A stretch of 64,000 nt of DNA, from contig NZ_BMIM01000002.1 of the NCBI RefSeq assembly GCF_014642275.1, positions 124,001 to 188,000 of the forward strand, written 5' to 3'. The stretch comes from Flavobacterium lutivivi (lineage in GTDB: Bacteria > Bacteroidota > Bacteroidia > Flavobacteriales > Flavobacteriaceae). The notes beneath the pieces were generated by a model. The model was not told the DNA's origin and did no database searches. It saw nothing but the letters and a program-made list of their open reading frames with translations. The translations under genes and the position numbers were made by a program. This document shows positions 1-7,564 of the stretch, piece after piece. Each line of letters begins with the position of its first letter. The stretch's first letter is position 1.

Positions 1-163
1 AACTCAAATAATTTGGATTGTGCTTATAGGATTTAATATGGTCAATAGCCGATTGATTTCGCATGTACCAACAAACCTCATCGAGATTGACACACAGCAT
101 TTTTACAATAGCCGTAGCCCAACTTCCGCCTCCGATTACTGCAAATTTCAAATTATTTTTCAT
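1..163 (-). CDS. gpsA: NAD(P)H-dependent glycerol-3-phosphate dehydrogenase, N-terminal part
   Basis: This is the first 54 codons of a gene that runs off the left edge of the window. The ATG at 161-163 opens a protein whose start, MKNNLKFAVIGGGSWATAIV, holds the Rossmann dinucleotide-binding loop GGGSWATA that is characteristic of GpsA. The enzyme reduces dihydroxyacetone phosphate to sn-glycerol 3-phosphate in the cytoplasm, feeding phospholipid synthesis. A -7-like element TATTTTTG lies upstream (complement of 191-198), but I found no matching -33 element. Only the N-terminus is visible, so the substrate domain cannot be checked. The GGGSWATA loop and its position still make the assignment fairly safe. 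Confidence 0.85.
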   Translation of the reverse strand, partial: MKNNLKFAVIGGGSWATAIVKMLCVNLDEVCWYMRNQSAIDHIKSYKHNPNYLS

Positions 164-302
164 TGTTTAGTTTGATTTGTTCTTGTCGTTCAAAAATACA
201 GATTTTATTCTATGATGAACTTAAGATTTATAGAAATATATAGTTAGAAAATTTTTTTGGCACATAAATTGAACTATCACAAATAACTAAATTTTTTGGC
301 TT

Positions 303-1181
303 ATGAAAACTATAAAATTACTCTTCGCTATCATTTCTGCATCAGCAATGTTTTCATCATGTACTATCAATGAAGATGGGTTTGTAGATAATGGAATTTC
401 CTTGCCAGAACTTATGGAAGGATATGATTTATGGTATGTAGATTATCCTAGTACAACAGGAAATGGTGATGTGCCTTTTTTAACAAGAGCATTTACTGTT
501 TCATTTTTAAACGGAAATCTTTATGCAAACAACAATTTAGTTGGAATTGGTTCAACTGGTAATGGATTTGGAATAAAAGTGGGTTATTATGATTATACAC
601 CAAATACCATCCGTTTCTATCATGACCTTTATGGCTATTATGAATTAGAAGTTTATCAAATTTCGGCAAACGAAATAAAACTTTATGACAGATACTCAAA
701 TACTACCTACTATTTGATTGGTTATCAAAGAAGTAATTTTGATTATGACAGATTGTTTTATGACAATATTCACTACTTTTTACAAGAATATAAAGCTTGG
801 GAAAAGGTTTATACCAGCCAAGAAGGAACTCCAAACTTATTTGACAATGAGAATTTTGTAAAATTTATGGCTGGAGGAAGTGACGATACTTTCAAATCTT
901 CACAAGATATTCCGGGCACAAATTTAAACTCGATTTATTGGGATTATACTGGATATTACACGGTGTACAATGTTTCTGGTAACTATTATCAAAAGGTTTT
1001 ACAACTCAACTATGGTTCGAATGATGTAGAAAATTTTAACCTTAGTATAATAAATGACGGAAGAATACGTTTATATCATATAGCATCTGGAACAACTTAT
1101 GAGTTTCAAGGAAGAGGATTTATCCAATATCTAAGACAGAATGCTATGAGAACAAAAACAAAAAATAAGGTTTTAGGTTAG
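303..1181 (+). CDS. Putative secreted lipoprotein, function unknown
   Basis: A 292-residue protein with a lipoprotein signal: a positive start (MKTIKLL), a hydrophobic stretch, and a lipobox-like SASAMFSSC with the lipidated cysteine near residue 20. The mature part is rich in Tyr, Asn and aromatic residues, as is common in Bacteroidota surface beta-sandwich lipoproteins. It has two similar halves, since YDLWYVDYPSTTGNGDVPFL near the start resembles YKAWEKVYTSQEGTPNLF near residue 165. This suggests an internal duplication of a lipocalin-like or beta-sandwich unit. I do not recognise the family. It stands alone, divergent from gpsA, and ends at a strong bidirectional terminator. Confidence 0.75.
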   Translation: MKTIKLLFAIISASAMFSSCTINEDGFVDNGISLPELMEGYDLWYVDYPSTTGNGDVPFLTRAFTVSFLNGNLYANNNLVGIGSTGNGFGIKVGYYDYTPNTIRFYHDLYGYYELEVYQISANEIKLYDRYSNTTYYLIGYQRSNFDYDRLFYDNIHYFLQEYKAWEKVYTSQEGTPNLFDNENFVKFMAGGSDDTFKSSQDIPGTNLNSIYWDYTGYYTVYNVSGNYYQKVLQLNYGSNDVENFNLSIINDGRIRLYHIASGTTYEFQGRGFIQYLRQNAMRTKTKNKVLG

Positions 1182-1203
1182 GTTAATATTGTTGGGGTTA
1201 GTT

Positions 1204-1233
1204 AAAAAGCGGTCAAGATTTGACCGCTTTTTT
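1204..1233. terminator. Bidirectional intrinsic terminator between the lipoprotein gene and yqhD
   Basis: The arms AAAAAGCGGTCAA and TTGACCGCTTTTT form a 13-bp perfect stem around a 3-nt loop, with A and T runs on both sides. It can therefore terminate the + strand lipoprotein gene and the - strand yqhD. The yqhD stop codon lies at its right edge. Confidence 0.9.
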
Positions 1234-2396
1234 TAATAGCTCATTTCAACGATTTCGCGCACTTTTTCTAAAGTAATATTTTGTTTTTCGCCCATCGCTT
1301 TCCAGCCGCGTTCTTCAAAACGATTAACGATAAAATCGGCTGTTTTTTCAATATTTTCTGCGTTTTCAGAAATTCTAGTTTTCATTCCCATGATATTGAA
1401 GAAATTAATGGTTTTATCAATTGCATCATTGGCAACATCTTCTACATTTCCTGATAAATTCCATACTCTGTGTCCATATTGTGCCAATTTTTCTTTTTTG
1501 GTTTCAAACATTACTTTATACAAATTTGGACCAATAATTGCCAACGTTCTTGCATGGTCAATGTTATACAAAGCTGTCAATTCATGACCTATCATGTGTG
1601 TTGCCCAATCAGACGGAACACCTTTTTGGATTAATCCGTTTAAAGCCATCGTAGCACACCAAACAAAATTGGAAGCTAATTTATAATCGCTTGGATTTTC
1701 AACCACGCTTGGACCAATTTCTATTAAAGTTTTAAGAATGCTTTCGGCAAATCTATCTTGCAGCATCGCATCATGCGGATAAGTAAGATATTGTTCCATG
1801 ACATGTGTAAACGCATCTACAACACCATTTTGTAATTGACGTTTTGGTAACGACGTAATCACTGTTGGGTCAACAATTGAGAATTTTGGAAACAAAGCAC
1901 TTCCGCCAAGTGTTAATTTTTCTTGAGTTGCTGCAATAGTTACTACAGCACCAGAATTCATTTCGCTTCCTGTTGCTGGCAACGTTAATACTGTTCCAAA
2001 TGGAACAACATTTGCACCTTCTTTAAATAAAATTCTTTTTCTTAAAATATCAGCTTCATCGCCTTCAAAATGTACTGCTGCCGAAATAAATTTCACGCCA
2101 TCAATAACACTTCCACCACCAACTGCAAGGATAAAATCGATTTTTTGTTCTCGAATAATTTGAACCGCTTTCATTAAAGTTTCAAAATGTGGATTGGGTT
2201 CAATACCACCAAACTCTATTACTTGGTGCTTATTCAACGCATTTGTAACTTGATTATGAACACCATTTTTAAAAATGCTTCCGACACCATAAGCTAGTAA
2301 AACTTTGGCATTTGCTGGAATTAATTCAGAAAGTTTTTGGATTTGGTCTTTACCAAAAATATAATTTACGGGATTATATAATTCGAAATTGTTCAT
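1233..2396 (-). CDS. yqhD: Iron-containing alcohol/aldehyde dehydrogenase, YqhD type
   Basis: The protein has 387 residues, the same length as E. coli YqhD, and begins MNNFELYNPVNYIFGK as that protein does. It is an NADPH-dependent aldehyde reductase of the group III metal-dependent alcohol dehydrogenase family, thought to detoxify short-chain and lipid-derived aldehydes in the cytoplasm. The nucleotide loop GGGSVID is at 93-99. The four metal ligands fall at the expected positions: D194 and H198 in VVDAFTHVME, H267 in ATHMIGHE, and H281 in NIDHARTLA. It is a single gene with its own promoter just upstream and a shared terminator downstream. Confidence 0.92.
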   Translation of the reverse strand: MNNFELYNPVNYIFGKDQIQKLSELIPANAKVLLAYGVGSIFKNGVHNQVTNALNKHQVIEFGGIEPNPHFETLMKAVQIIREQKIDFILAVGGGSVIDGVKFISAAVHFEGDEADILRKRILFKEGANVVPFGTVLTLPATGSEMNSGAVVTIAATQEKLTLGGSALFPKFSIVDPTVITSLPKRQLQNGVVDAFTHVMEQYLTYPHDAMLQDRFAESILKTLIEIGPSVVENPSDYKLASNFVWCATMALNGLIQKGVPSDWATHMIGHELTALYNIDHARTLAIIGPNLYKVMFETKKEKLAQYGHRVWNLSGNVEDVANDAIDKTINFFNIMGMKTRISENAENIEKTADFIVNRFEERGWKAMGEKQNITLEKVREIVEMSY

Positions 2397-2415
2397 TGTA
2401 AAAATATTTAGAATG

Positions 2416-2443
2416 CAAATTTACAAAACGAATGAACGAACAA
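2416..2443 (-). promoter_or_regulatory. Bacteroidota-type promoter for yqhD
   Basis: On the minus strand there is TTG (complement of 2441-2443), a 17-base spacer, then TAAATTTG (complement of 2416-2423). This matches the Flavobacterium TTG-N(17-23)-TAnnTTTG consensus. The -7 element lies about 20 bases before the yqhD ATG. Confidence 0.65.
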
Positions 2444-2457
2444 ATGGTAAAGTAATG

Positions 2458-2787
2458 TTAAGGGTTTAAGAACTTTGCTATTTCTGTATGATTATTTGAA
2501 ATAAAAGTGACTAAATATTGATTTTCTTGGTTTTCAAAAAAGATATACCAAGTAGTTCTTGAATTGCTTTTGTAAAATATATATTTAGAACCTAAATGAT
2601 TTAGAAACAGAGGAGTTAATTTTGATGGAAGGGTTGCAATATTTTGTTCTATAAAGTCAATAAGTTTATCTTTATAATCAATTGCATTTTCAAGATAAAT
2701 AAAATAGTCTTCTTTGTAAAGTATGTAAATCAGCTCATTTATAAAAAATTCAACATCTGATTTATAGAAAACTTTTATTTTTTCCAT
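2458..2787 (-). CDS. RelE/ParE-type toxin-like protein
   Basis: A 109-residue protein that I take to be the toxin half of a type II toxin-antitoxin module. Its C-terminal half has the signature I associate with a Bacteroidota RelE/ParE-like group: a strand-rich region with RTTWYIFFENQ followed by YLVTFISNNHTE, including the aromatic/Trp strand and the terminal SNNH. Such toxins are usually mRNA interferases or gyrase poisons; which applies here cannot be told from sequence. Its ATG lies inside the end of the antitoxin gene (13-nt overlap), the usual translational coupling. It is not in a known island and sits between yqhD and nadD. It could also be an orphan of regulatory use. Confidence 0.6.
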   Translation of the reverse strand: MEKIKVFYKSDVEFFINELIYILYKEDYFIYLENAIDYKDKLIDFIEQNIATLPSKLTPLFLNHLGSKYIFYKSNSRTTWYIFFENQENQYLVTFISNNHTEIAKFLNP

Positions 2788-2975
2788 TCCAAAGATTTTA
2801 AAAACTTTGTGGTACGTTTTTTCAATTCATCAGCGGAAATGGCCGTTTCTAATTCTTTTTTAAAGTCAAATGAATTATGTTGTTTTCTAAAGGTATCCAG
2901 TTGATTAATAACAGTTTTATCCTCAACAGAAGACAGCCATTTTATTAGTTCAATTTTTTTAGTTGCAACACTCAT
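2775..2975 (-). CDS. Putative antitoxin of the overlapping RelE/ParE-like toxin
   Basis: A 66-residue, highly charged and largely helical protein directly upstream of the toxin gene, on the same strand and overlapping it by 13 nt. The N-terminal part (KKIELIKWLSSVEDKTVINQ) resembles the short helical start seen in Bacteroidota addiction-module antitoxins. The Lys-rich C-terminal tail (LKKRTTKFLKSLEWKK) could wrap the toxin. No clear DNA-binding fold is visible, so autoregulation cannot be argued from sequence. The call rests mainly on size, charge, order and overlap with the toxin-like gene. Confidence 0.55.
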   Translation of the reverse strand: MSVATKKIELIKWLSSVEDKTVINQLDTFRKQHNSFDFKKELETAISADELKKRTTKFLKSLEWKK

Positions 2976-3032
2976 AATACGATAATTTATTCAAAAATAA
3001 AAATAATTTATACAACTACTTATTAATCAATA

Positions 3033-3614
3033 TTATTTTTTATAAAAATTATTATGCTCCACATATTCCCAAACTTTATGCGGTAACATAGGTGCAACAT
3101 TCTTTTTGTTTTTAATACTTTCGCGAATAAAGGTTGATGAAAGTTCAATTACTGGTGCGCCAACACGATGAATTTTACTGTGATTTACAAATTGCTCATC
3201 TATTTCGCCAGAATTTAATCTTGGATAAACGTAAATACCATGATTTTCTAGAATGTATTCATAGTTTTTCCATTTGTGAAGCGAATTCAGATTGTCTTCA
3301 CCCATGATTAAACAAAACTCATATTTAGGAAATTTATCTTGAAGATGTGCAAGAGTGTTTACCGTATAATTGGGTTGTGGTAATTTGAATTCAATGTCAG
3401 AAGCTTTTATTTTTGGATAATCTTCTGTTGCCAATTGCACCATGTGAAGTCGTTGGTAATCATCGAGCAACGTGTTCTTTTCTTTATGAGGATTGTGAGG
3501 TGTAACCACCATCCAAATTTGATCTAAATCAGAATACTCAGCCATATGATTAGCAATAATCAAATGCCCAACGTGGATTGGGTTAAACGTTCCGAAATAA
3601 AGTCCTATTTTCAT
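3033..3614 (-). CDS. nadD: Nicotinate-nucleotide adenylyltransferase
   Basis: A 193-residue enzyme that joins nicotinate mononucleotide to the AMP of ATP, forming deamido-NAD in NAD biosynthesis. The nucleotidyltransferase signature GTFNPIHVGH is at residues 8-17, and the C-terminal ELSSTFIRES provides the ISSTxIR-type second ATP motif. Length is normal for NadD. The gene runs leftward downstream of gmk. A four-helix-bundle gene (3647-4012) sits between gmk and nadD, and the nadD ATG begins right at the edge of a stutter repeat (3616-3650) that separates the two. Confidence 0.93.
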   Translation of the reverse strand: MKIGLYFGTFNPIHVGHLIIANHMAEYSDLDQIWMVVTPHNPHKEKNTLLDDYQRLHMVQLATEDYPKIKASDIEFKLPQPNYTVNTLAHLQDKFPKYEFCLIMGEDNLNSLHKWKNYEYILENHGIYVYPRLNSGEIDEQFVNHSKIHRVGAPVIELSSTFIRESIKNKKNVAPMLPHKVWEYVEHNNFYKK

Positions 3615-3615
3615 G

Positions 3616-3650
3616 AAATTAGTAAATAGTAATTAGTGAAAAGTGATTAG
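3616..3650. repeat. AT-rich stutter repeat, left border of the first four-helix-bundle gene
   Basis: Short units such as TAGTAAATAGTAATTAGTG are repeated with small variations. An inverted relative of this sequence lies at 4018-4050, so the pair brackets the four-helix-bundle gene. The left copy supplies the stop codon of that gene (AAAAGCTAA) and abuts the nadD ATG. The same family recurs at 6036-6130 and 54336-54375. Confidence 0.7.
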
Positions 3651-4012
3651 CTTTTAAGTGTTTTTGAGAAAGCATTTATCATTTTACTTTCTTCTTCAAT
3701 CAAAGATAATATTTCATTATATAAATTGTCATCAGTAACAAATTCTAATTCTTTTGCAATTATTAACTGAGTTTCTAGTTCATTTAACGAACCTCTAGAA
3801 ATATCTAAAAAATGGCTTAATGATTTATCGGTATTTCTACCATAACCTTCAGCTATATTTGACGGAATTGAAACAGCAGCTCTTTTTATTTGAGAAGTTA
3901 AAGCATATAATTCTTCTTGCGGAAATAGTTTCACCAATTTGTAAACTCTGACAACTAAAACAATTCCTTTTTGCCATATCAGCAAATCTTTATATGAATT
4001 TATTTTACGCAA
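3647..4012 (-). CDS. Four-helix-bundle protein (23S rRNA intervening-sequence protein family)
   Basis: This 121-residue protein has the family hallmarks: an N-terminal INSYKDLLIWQKG, then QIKRAAVSIPSNIAEGYGR (the SIPSNIAEG core) and LETQLIIAKELEF. Members form pentameric four-helix bundles and are encoded in 23S rRNA intervening sequences. The related Avd protein is the accessory factor of diversity-generating retroelements. The function of free-standing copies is not established. The best start is TTG at 4012, because no in-frame ATG fits the conserved N-terminus. Its borders are inverted stutter repeats, and it interrupts gmk-nadD in the same orientation. A second member lies at 18144-18533. 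Confidence 0.82.
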   Translation of the reverse strand: MRKINSYKDLLIWQKGIVLVVRVYKLVKLFPQEELYALTSQIKRAAVSIPSNIAEGYGRNTDKSLSHFLDISRGSLNELETQLIIAKELEFVTDDNLYNEILSLIEEESKMINAFSKTLKS

Positions 4013-4017
4013 AACCG

Positions 4018-4050
4018 ACTATTTACTAATTACTCTTTACTATTCACTTA
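4018..4050. repeat. AT-rich stutter repeat, right border of the first four-helix-bundle gene
   Basis: ACTATTTACTAATTACTC and following bases are the inverted relative of the repeat at 3616-3650. The gmk stop codon lies inside it, so the last few gmk codons (ISISE and stop) are written by the repeat. Confidence 0.7.
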
Positions 4051-4618
4051 TACTAATAAATTCCTTCACTAATTGATACGCTTCTTTCTTTGCCTCATCC
4101 AAATCATAATTTTTGATGATTTTGTCAAATTGTGGCGCAGTTGCTAATTCAACGTGGGCTTTTGCTATACGCATGTTTATTTTATCATCACTTTCTGTAG
4201 AACGTTCTTTTAAACGGCGTTTTAGTTCGTCAACACTTGGCGGTTTTACAAAAACAGCTAATGTTTCTTCAGGAAATTTCTTTTTTATACGCAATCCGCC
4301 AGCAACATCAATATCAAAAATTACATTTTTTCCCATTGCCCAAATGCGTTCTACCTCGCTTTTCAACGTTCCATAAAAGTTATCGCGATACACTTCTTCC
4401 CATTCTACAAAATCTTCGGCTTTAATGTGTTTTTTAAATTCTTCGATAGAAATAAAATAGTAATCTTTTCCATTTACTTCTTCACCACGCAAAGCACGTG
4501 TAGTACACGAAACCGAAAACTCGAGATTAAGTTCAGGTTGGGCTAATAAATGTCTTACTATAGTGGTTTTCCCTGAACCTGATGGTGCTGAGAATACGAG
4601 TAGTTTTCCTTTTTGCAT
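4040..4618 (-). CDS. gmk: Guanylate kinase
   Basis: A 192-residue enzyme that phosphorylates GMP to GDP with ATP, essential for guanine nucleotide supply. The P-loop APSGSGKTT is at residues 11-19. The GMP-binding segment VSCTTRALRGEEVNGKDYYF and the lid region RRLKERSTES are both present. Length is normal. It is part of the leftward group yicC - membrane protein - gmk - four-helix bundle - nadD. The extreme C-terminus (SISE) comes from an intergenic stutter repeat and may be lineage-specific. Confidence 0.94.
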   Translation of the reverse strand: MQKGKLLVFSAPSGSGKTTIVRHLLAQPELNLEFSVSCTTRALRGEEVNGKDYYFISIEEFKKHIKAEDFVEWEEVYRDNFYGTLKSEVERIWAMGKNVIFDIDVAGGLRIKKKFPEETLAVFVKPPSVDELKRRLKERSTESDDKINMRIAKAHVELATAPQFDKIIKNYDLDEAKKEAYQLVKEFISISE

Positions 4619-4664
4619 TGTGTTGTGTTTATTTCCTTTGAGGTTTTAAAACCTTACAGGAATT

Positions 4665-5135
4665 TTATTTTGAATAAGATTTAATTTCTAAACCTTTGTT
4701 TAGTTTTTTATAAATTTCCTTTAACTGTTTTTTCTTCTCTAAATTATAAATTTTGAAAGACAACAATATAAAAATGGAAATAAATGTCAAATAAATTGTT
4801 GTAATAAAAAATATGCCTGAAAGTTTAGCTTTCGAATAATCAAAATCTGTAAAAAAAATATTTAAAGAAATAAACAAAAGCAGATAACTCAATTTCCCAA
4901 AGGGATTTAATTTTGAAGTAATTGAAACTATCTCTTTTTTTGAATTCAATTTAAATACAAATATTGGGTAAAAAACTGCATTCCATATATTGAGTTGCCA
5001 AATTTTTATTTCATTCTCCCCAATTTCTCCAGCTAAAGAATAATCACGCTTGAAAATTGCAGAAAAGTGGTTTACAAAGGTGTCTTTTCTTTTTACTTCA
5101 ATTATTTTTACAATATCAGATTTTATTAAATTCAC
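4665..5135 (-). CDS. Small membrane protein of unknown function
   Basis: A 156-residue protein with two hydrophobic segments (roughly residues 82-96 and 107-128) and a Lys-rich tail (LEKKKQLKEIYKKLNKG). The N-terminal 80 residues look soluble. I do not recognise a family. It lies 8 bp after yicC (which ends at 5144) and before gmk, on the same strand, so it is probably co-transcribed. The yicC-gmk pairing is widespread and normally direct, so this gene looks like a lineage-specific insertion into that pair. Topology is likely N-in/C-in with two helices. Confidence 0.6.
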   Translation of the reverse strand: MNLIKSDIVKIIEVKRKDTFVNHFSAIFKRDYSLAGEIGENEIKIWQLNIWNAVFYPIFVFKLNSKKEIVSITSKLNPFGKLSYLLLFISLNIFFTDFDYSKAKLSGIFFITTIYLTFISIFILLSFKIYNLEKKKQLKEIYKKLNKGLEIKSYSK

Positions 5136-5143
5136 ATCATTTT

Positions 5144-6004
5144 CTATAACACATTCAAAACTTGTTCCTTAATTTTCTCCAATTCATCTTTCATCATCAC
5201 CACTAATTTTTGCATTTCAGAATGATTAGATTTTGAACCCATAGTATTGATTTCTCTACCCATTTCTTGAGTGATAAACCCAAGTTTTCTACCATTGGCT
5301 TCTGTTCCTGCGAGTGTTTCTATAAAATAATTTAGATGATTTTCAAGGCGCACTTTTTCCTCGGTAATATCATATTTTTCGAGGTAAAAAATCAATTCTT
5401 GCTCAAAACGATTTTCATCAACATTAACTTGAAGTTCATCAAGTGCTGTTCGCAATCTTGATTTTACTGTTTCTACTCGCTCTGTATCATATTCTACCGC
5501 ATTATTCATTAAAGTCATAATATTTGCAATGCGATGTAAAAATTCTTTTTCAAGCGCAACGCCTTCGCTTTTCCTGAAGCTGTTAATATTTTCAATTGCC
5601 TCATCAATTACGGTTTGAATTTGTTTCCATTCATTTTCATCAATTTCGTCACGTTCTGTTTTTAATGCATCTGGCATTCTTACAGCCATTTTCATTAATT
5701 CGGTTTCATCGGCATTTGGTATTACTGCTTTCATTTGATTGATGTAACCTTTTACTATAGGAACATTAATTTTTGATGTGGTTTCTTCGCCAGTAATCTC
5801 AATAAATAGAGAAAAATCAATTTTTCCTCGTTCTAATTTTTGCGAAAGCAAATTCCGTAATCCCAATTCCATTTCACGATAAACAGAAGGCATTCTAGTA
5901 TTTAAATCCAAACCTTTTGAGTTTAGAGACTTTATTTCAACAGTGATTTTTTTGGTTGGTAATTGTAATGAAGCTTTACCAAAGCCAGTCATTGATTGTA
6001 TCAT
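5144..6004 (-). CDS. yicC: YicC family endoribonuclease
   Basis: A 286-residue member of the YicC family, whose E. coli founder has been reported to be an endoribonuclease acting on small RNA. The N-terminal signature MIQSMTGFGKA is intact, and ITVEIKSLNSKGLDLNTRMP follows. The C-terminal part carries the DUF1732 motifs GRKLGFITQEMGREINTMGS and KSNHSEMQKLVV with acidic residues. Length and motifs are complete. It begins a leftward cluster with gmk, a common arrangement across bacteria. A long stutter repeat (6036-6130) separates it from the upstream DMT transporter. Confidence 0.9.
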   Translation of the reverse strand: MIQSMTGFGKASLQLPTKKITVEIKSLNSKGLDLNTRMPSVYREMELGLRNLLSQKLERGKIDFSLFIEITGEETTSKINVPIVKGYINQMKAVIPNADETELMKMAVRMPDALKTERDEIDENEWKQIQTVIDEAIENINSFRKSEGVALEKEFLHRIANIMTLMNNAVEYDTERVETVKSRLRTALDELQVNVDENRFEQELIFYLEKYDITEEKVRLENHLNYFIETLAGTEANGRKLGFITQEMGREINTMGSKSNHSEMQKLVVMMKDELEKIKEQVLNVL

Positions 6005-6035
6005 TCTATTTTTTTAATTGACATCAAATATAAGA

Positions 6036-6130
6036 AAAGTAATTAGTGATTAGTGAATAGTCATTAGTAAATAGCCATTAGTTTTAGTTCATTTTGTAGC
6101 TAATCACTCTTTACTAATCACTTTTCACTT
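6036..6130. repeat. Long TAGTGATTAGT-type stutter repeat with inverted arm
   Basis: The left part (AGTAATTAGTGATTAGTGAA and variants) is followed by an inverted part (TAATCACTCTTTACTAATC), giving an imperfect hairpin of about 95 bp. It fills the yicC/DMT-transporter gap, and its right arm encodes the last codons (VKSD and stop) of the transporter gene. It belongs to the same family as 3616-3650, 4018-4050 and 54336-54375. Confidence 0.7.
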
Positions 6131-7001
6131 TAATAGTTACCAAATAAACCCCAACAAAAATTAACACTGCGGAAATGATTTTAACGAAAGTAAGTTGGTC
6201 TTTTCCTAAAGCCAATGCAAAAATAGTGGCAAAAAGCGGTTGTAAATAAATAAAAACGGCAACAATTGTTGGTTTTAATTCACGCATGGAAACAAGGTTT
6301 AACAAATAGGTCAAAAAAGTAGAAAAGACCACTACAAAACCTATTTTCCAAATAATGTCTACTGGAAGATTTGCAAAATCAATAGCTTGAAATTCGCTCC
6401 AACCAAAAGGCAAAACCATTAAAAAACCAAAGGTGTAAATCCATTTTACAAAGGCAAAAGCGTTGTATTTATCCATTAGTTTTTTTACGATTATCAAATA
6501 AAACCCATAGGAAACAGCATTAATAAAAACCAGCAGATTTCCTAGTGAGGCATTTGGCGCATTTACCATAGATTTTCCATAAAGAATAAGTGTTATCGTT
6601 CCAGCTAAGCCCAATAGTAAACCCACAACTTTTCTGCTTTGCATTTTTTCTTTCATCAGTATTGCAGAAAGAACTAAAACAATCATTGGTGTGGTTACCA
6701 TTAAAACTGCACCCATAATGGGCGAAGTATAACTTAATCCTTTAAAAAATGTGAGCATATTGAGTGCAACACCAAAAAATGCTGCTGCAATAATTCGAGG
6801 AAAATCTTGTTTTTGAATTTTTTCAGACGAAAAAAATGGCGCTATGAGCCAAAACAAAATCATTGAACCGCCAACTCTCATAGAAATAAATCCAAATGGT
6901 TGCACATACTTTGGCATTACATCTTTAGCAATAGTAAAGGTTACACCATAAATTATGGAAACCAACGTTGCGGCAACAAGTGCCCAATTTCGCTTACTCA
7001 T
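6114..7001 (-). CDS. DMT superfamily (EamA) inner-membrane transporter
   Basis: A 295-residue protein with about ten hydrophobic helices and the two-fold EamA repeat. The halves begin near residue 5 (ALVAATLVSIIYGVTF) and near residue 152 (SLGNLLVFINAVSYGFYLII). The family exports or imports small metabolites in the cytoplasmic membrane; the substrate cannot be predicted. It overlaps the upstream ArsC/Spx-like gene by 8 nt, so the two are translationally coupled. The last three codons and the stop are supplied by the stutter repeat downstream. Confidence 0.85.
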   Translation of the reverse strand: MSKRNWALVAATLVSIIYGVTFTIAKDVMPKYVQPFGFISMRVGGSMILFWLIAPFFSSEKIQKQDFPRIIAAAFFGVALNMLTFFKGLSYTSPIMGAVLMVTTPMIVLVLSAILMKEKMQSRKVVGLLLGLAGTITLILYGKSMVNAPNASLGNLLVFINAVSYGFYLIIVKKLMDKYNAFAFVKWIYTFGFLMVLPFGWSEFQAIDFANLPVDIIWKIGFVVVFSTFLTYLLNLVSMRELKPTIVAVFIYLQPLFATIFALALGKDQLTFVKIISAVLIFVGVYLVTIKVKSD

Positions 7002-7350
7002 TACTTAAAAAATCTATGGCTTGTTGTACCACTTTTGGACTATTGCCAACAAATATTTTATTGTCAATAATAATTACTGGTCGGCTTAAAAATGTGTAAT
7101 GTTCAAGGATGTATCTTTTAAAATCAGTTTCCGAAAGTTTTTCATCTTTCAATCCCATTTCTTTATACAATTTTGCTCTTTTGCTAAACAAAACCTCATA
7201 ACTACCAGCAAGTTCATGCATTTCTTCAAGCTGTTTTACAGTAATTTGTTGTTCTTTAATGTCTTGAAAGACAAAACTATCAGTCTTTGGTAACGATTTG
7301 ATAATCTTTAGACAAGTATCGCAAGTTTTGAGATAATATATTTTTCGCAT
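6994..7350 (-). CDS. ArsC/Spx-like thioredoxin-fold protein
   Basis: A 118-residue protein of the arsenate reductase-like (ArsC/Spx/YffB) fold. It begins MRKIYYLKTCDTCLKIIKSL with a CxxC pair at residues 10 and 13. Later SRPVIIIDNKIFVGNSP matches the conserved cis-proline strand RPxxxxxxxxxxG of the family. True arsenate reductases have CX5R; here the active site is CDTC, more like Spx/MgsR or YffB. Arsenate reduction should therefore not be assumed, and a redox or regulatory role is possible. It overlaps the DMT transporter gene by 8 nt. A REP-like composite lies upstream. Confidence 0.75.
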   Translation of the reverse strand: MRKIYYLKTCDTCLKIIKSLPKTDSFVFQDIKEQQITVKQLEEMHELAGSYEVLFSKRAKLYKEMGLKDEKLSETDFKRYILEHYTFLSRPVIIIDNKIFVGNSPKVVQQAIDFLSNE

Positions 7351-7366
7351 AGTTATATTGTTTTTT

Positions 7367-7475
7367 CGTCACTTCGAGTGATTTTCAGTAGAGAAACAAC
7401 TGAAAATTGTATCGAGAAGTCTATATGTTTTGTTCTCGATACGTTCGCCTTAGGCGAACACTCGAACTGACGCTA
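7367..7475. repeat. REP-like composite of two inverted units
   Basis: Unit one (7367-7420) contains CACTTCGAGTG, a small hairpin (TTTTCAG ... CTGAAAA) and TATCGAGAAG. Unit two (7433-7475) is an inverted relative: TTCTCGATAC, a perfect 16-bp palindrome GTTCGCCTTAGGCGAAC, then ACTCGAACTGACG. It is clearly more GC-rich than the surrounding DNA. Such TCGA-centred units resemble the dispersed REP elements of Flavobacteria. Together with a short AT-rich stretch, it fills the 214-bp gap before the DinB-like gene. Confidence 0.65.
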
Positions 7476-7564
7476 TCTAGTTTAATAAATTATGTTTTAA
7501 CTTTCAAAACACAAAAATACTACTATGTCAATGTATAATTTGTTATTTTTATCAAAAAAATCTC

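Noticed and set aside
6994-7350. Arsenate reductase ArsC
   Set aside because: The active-site motif is CDTC rather than CX5R and no ars genes are near, so arsenate reduction is not supported.
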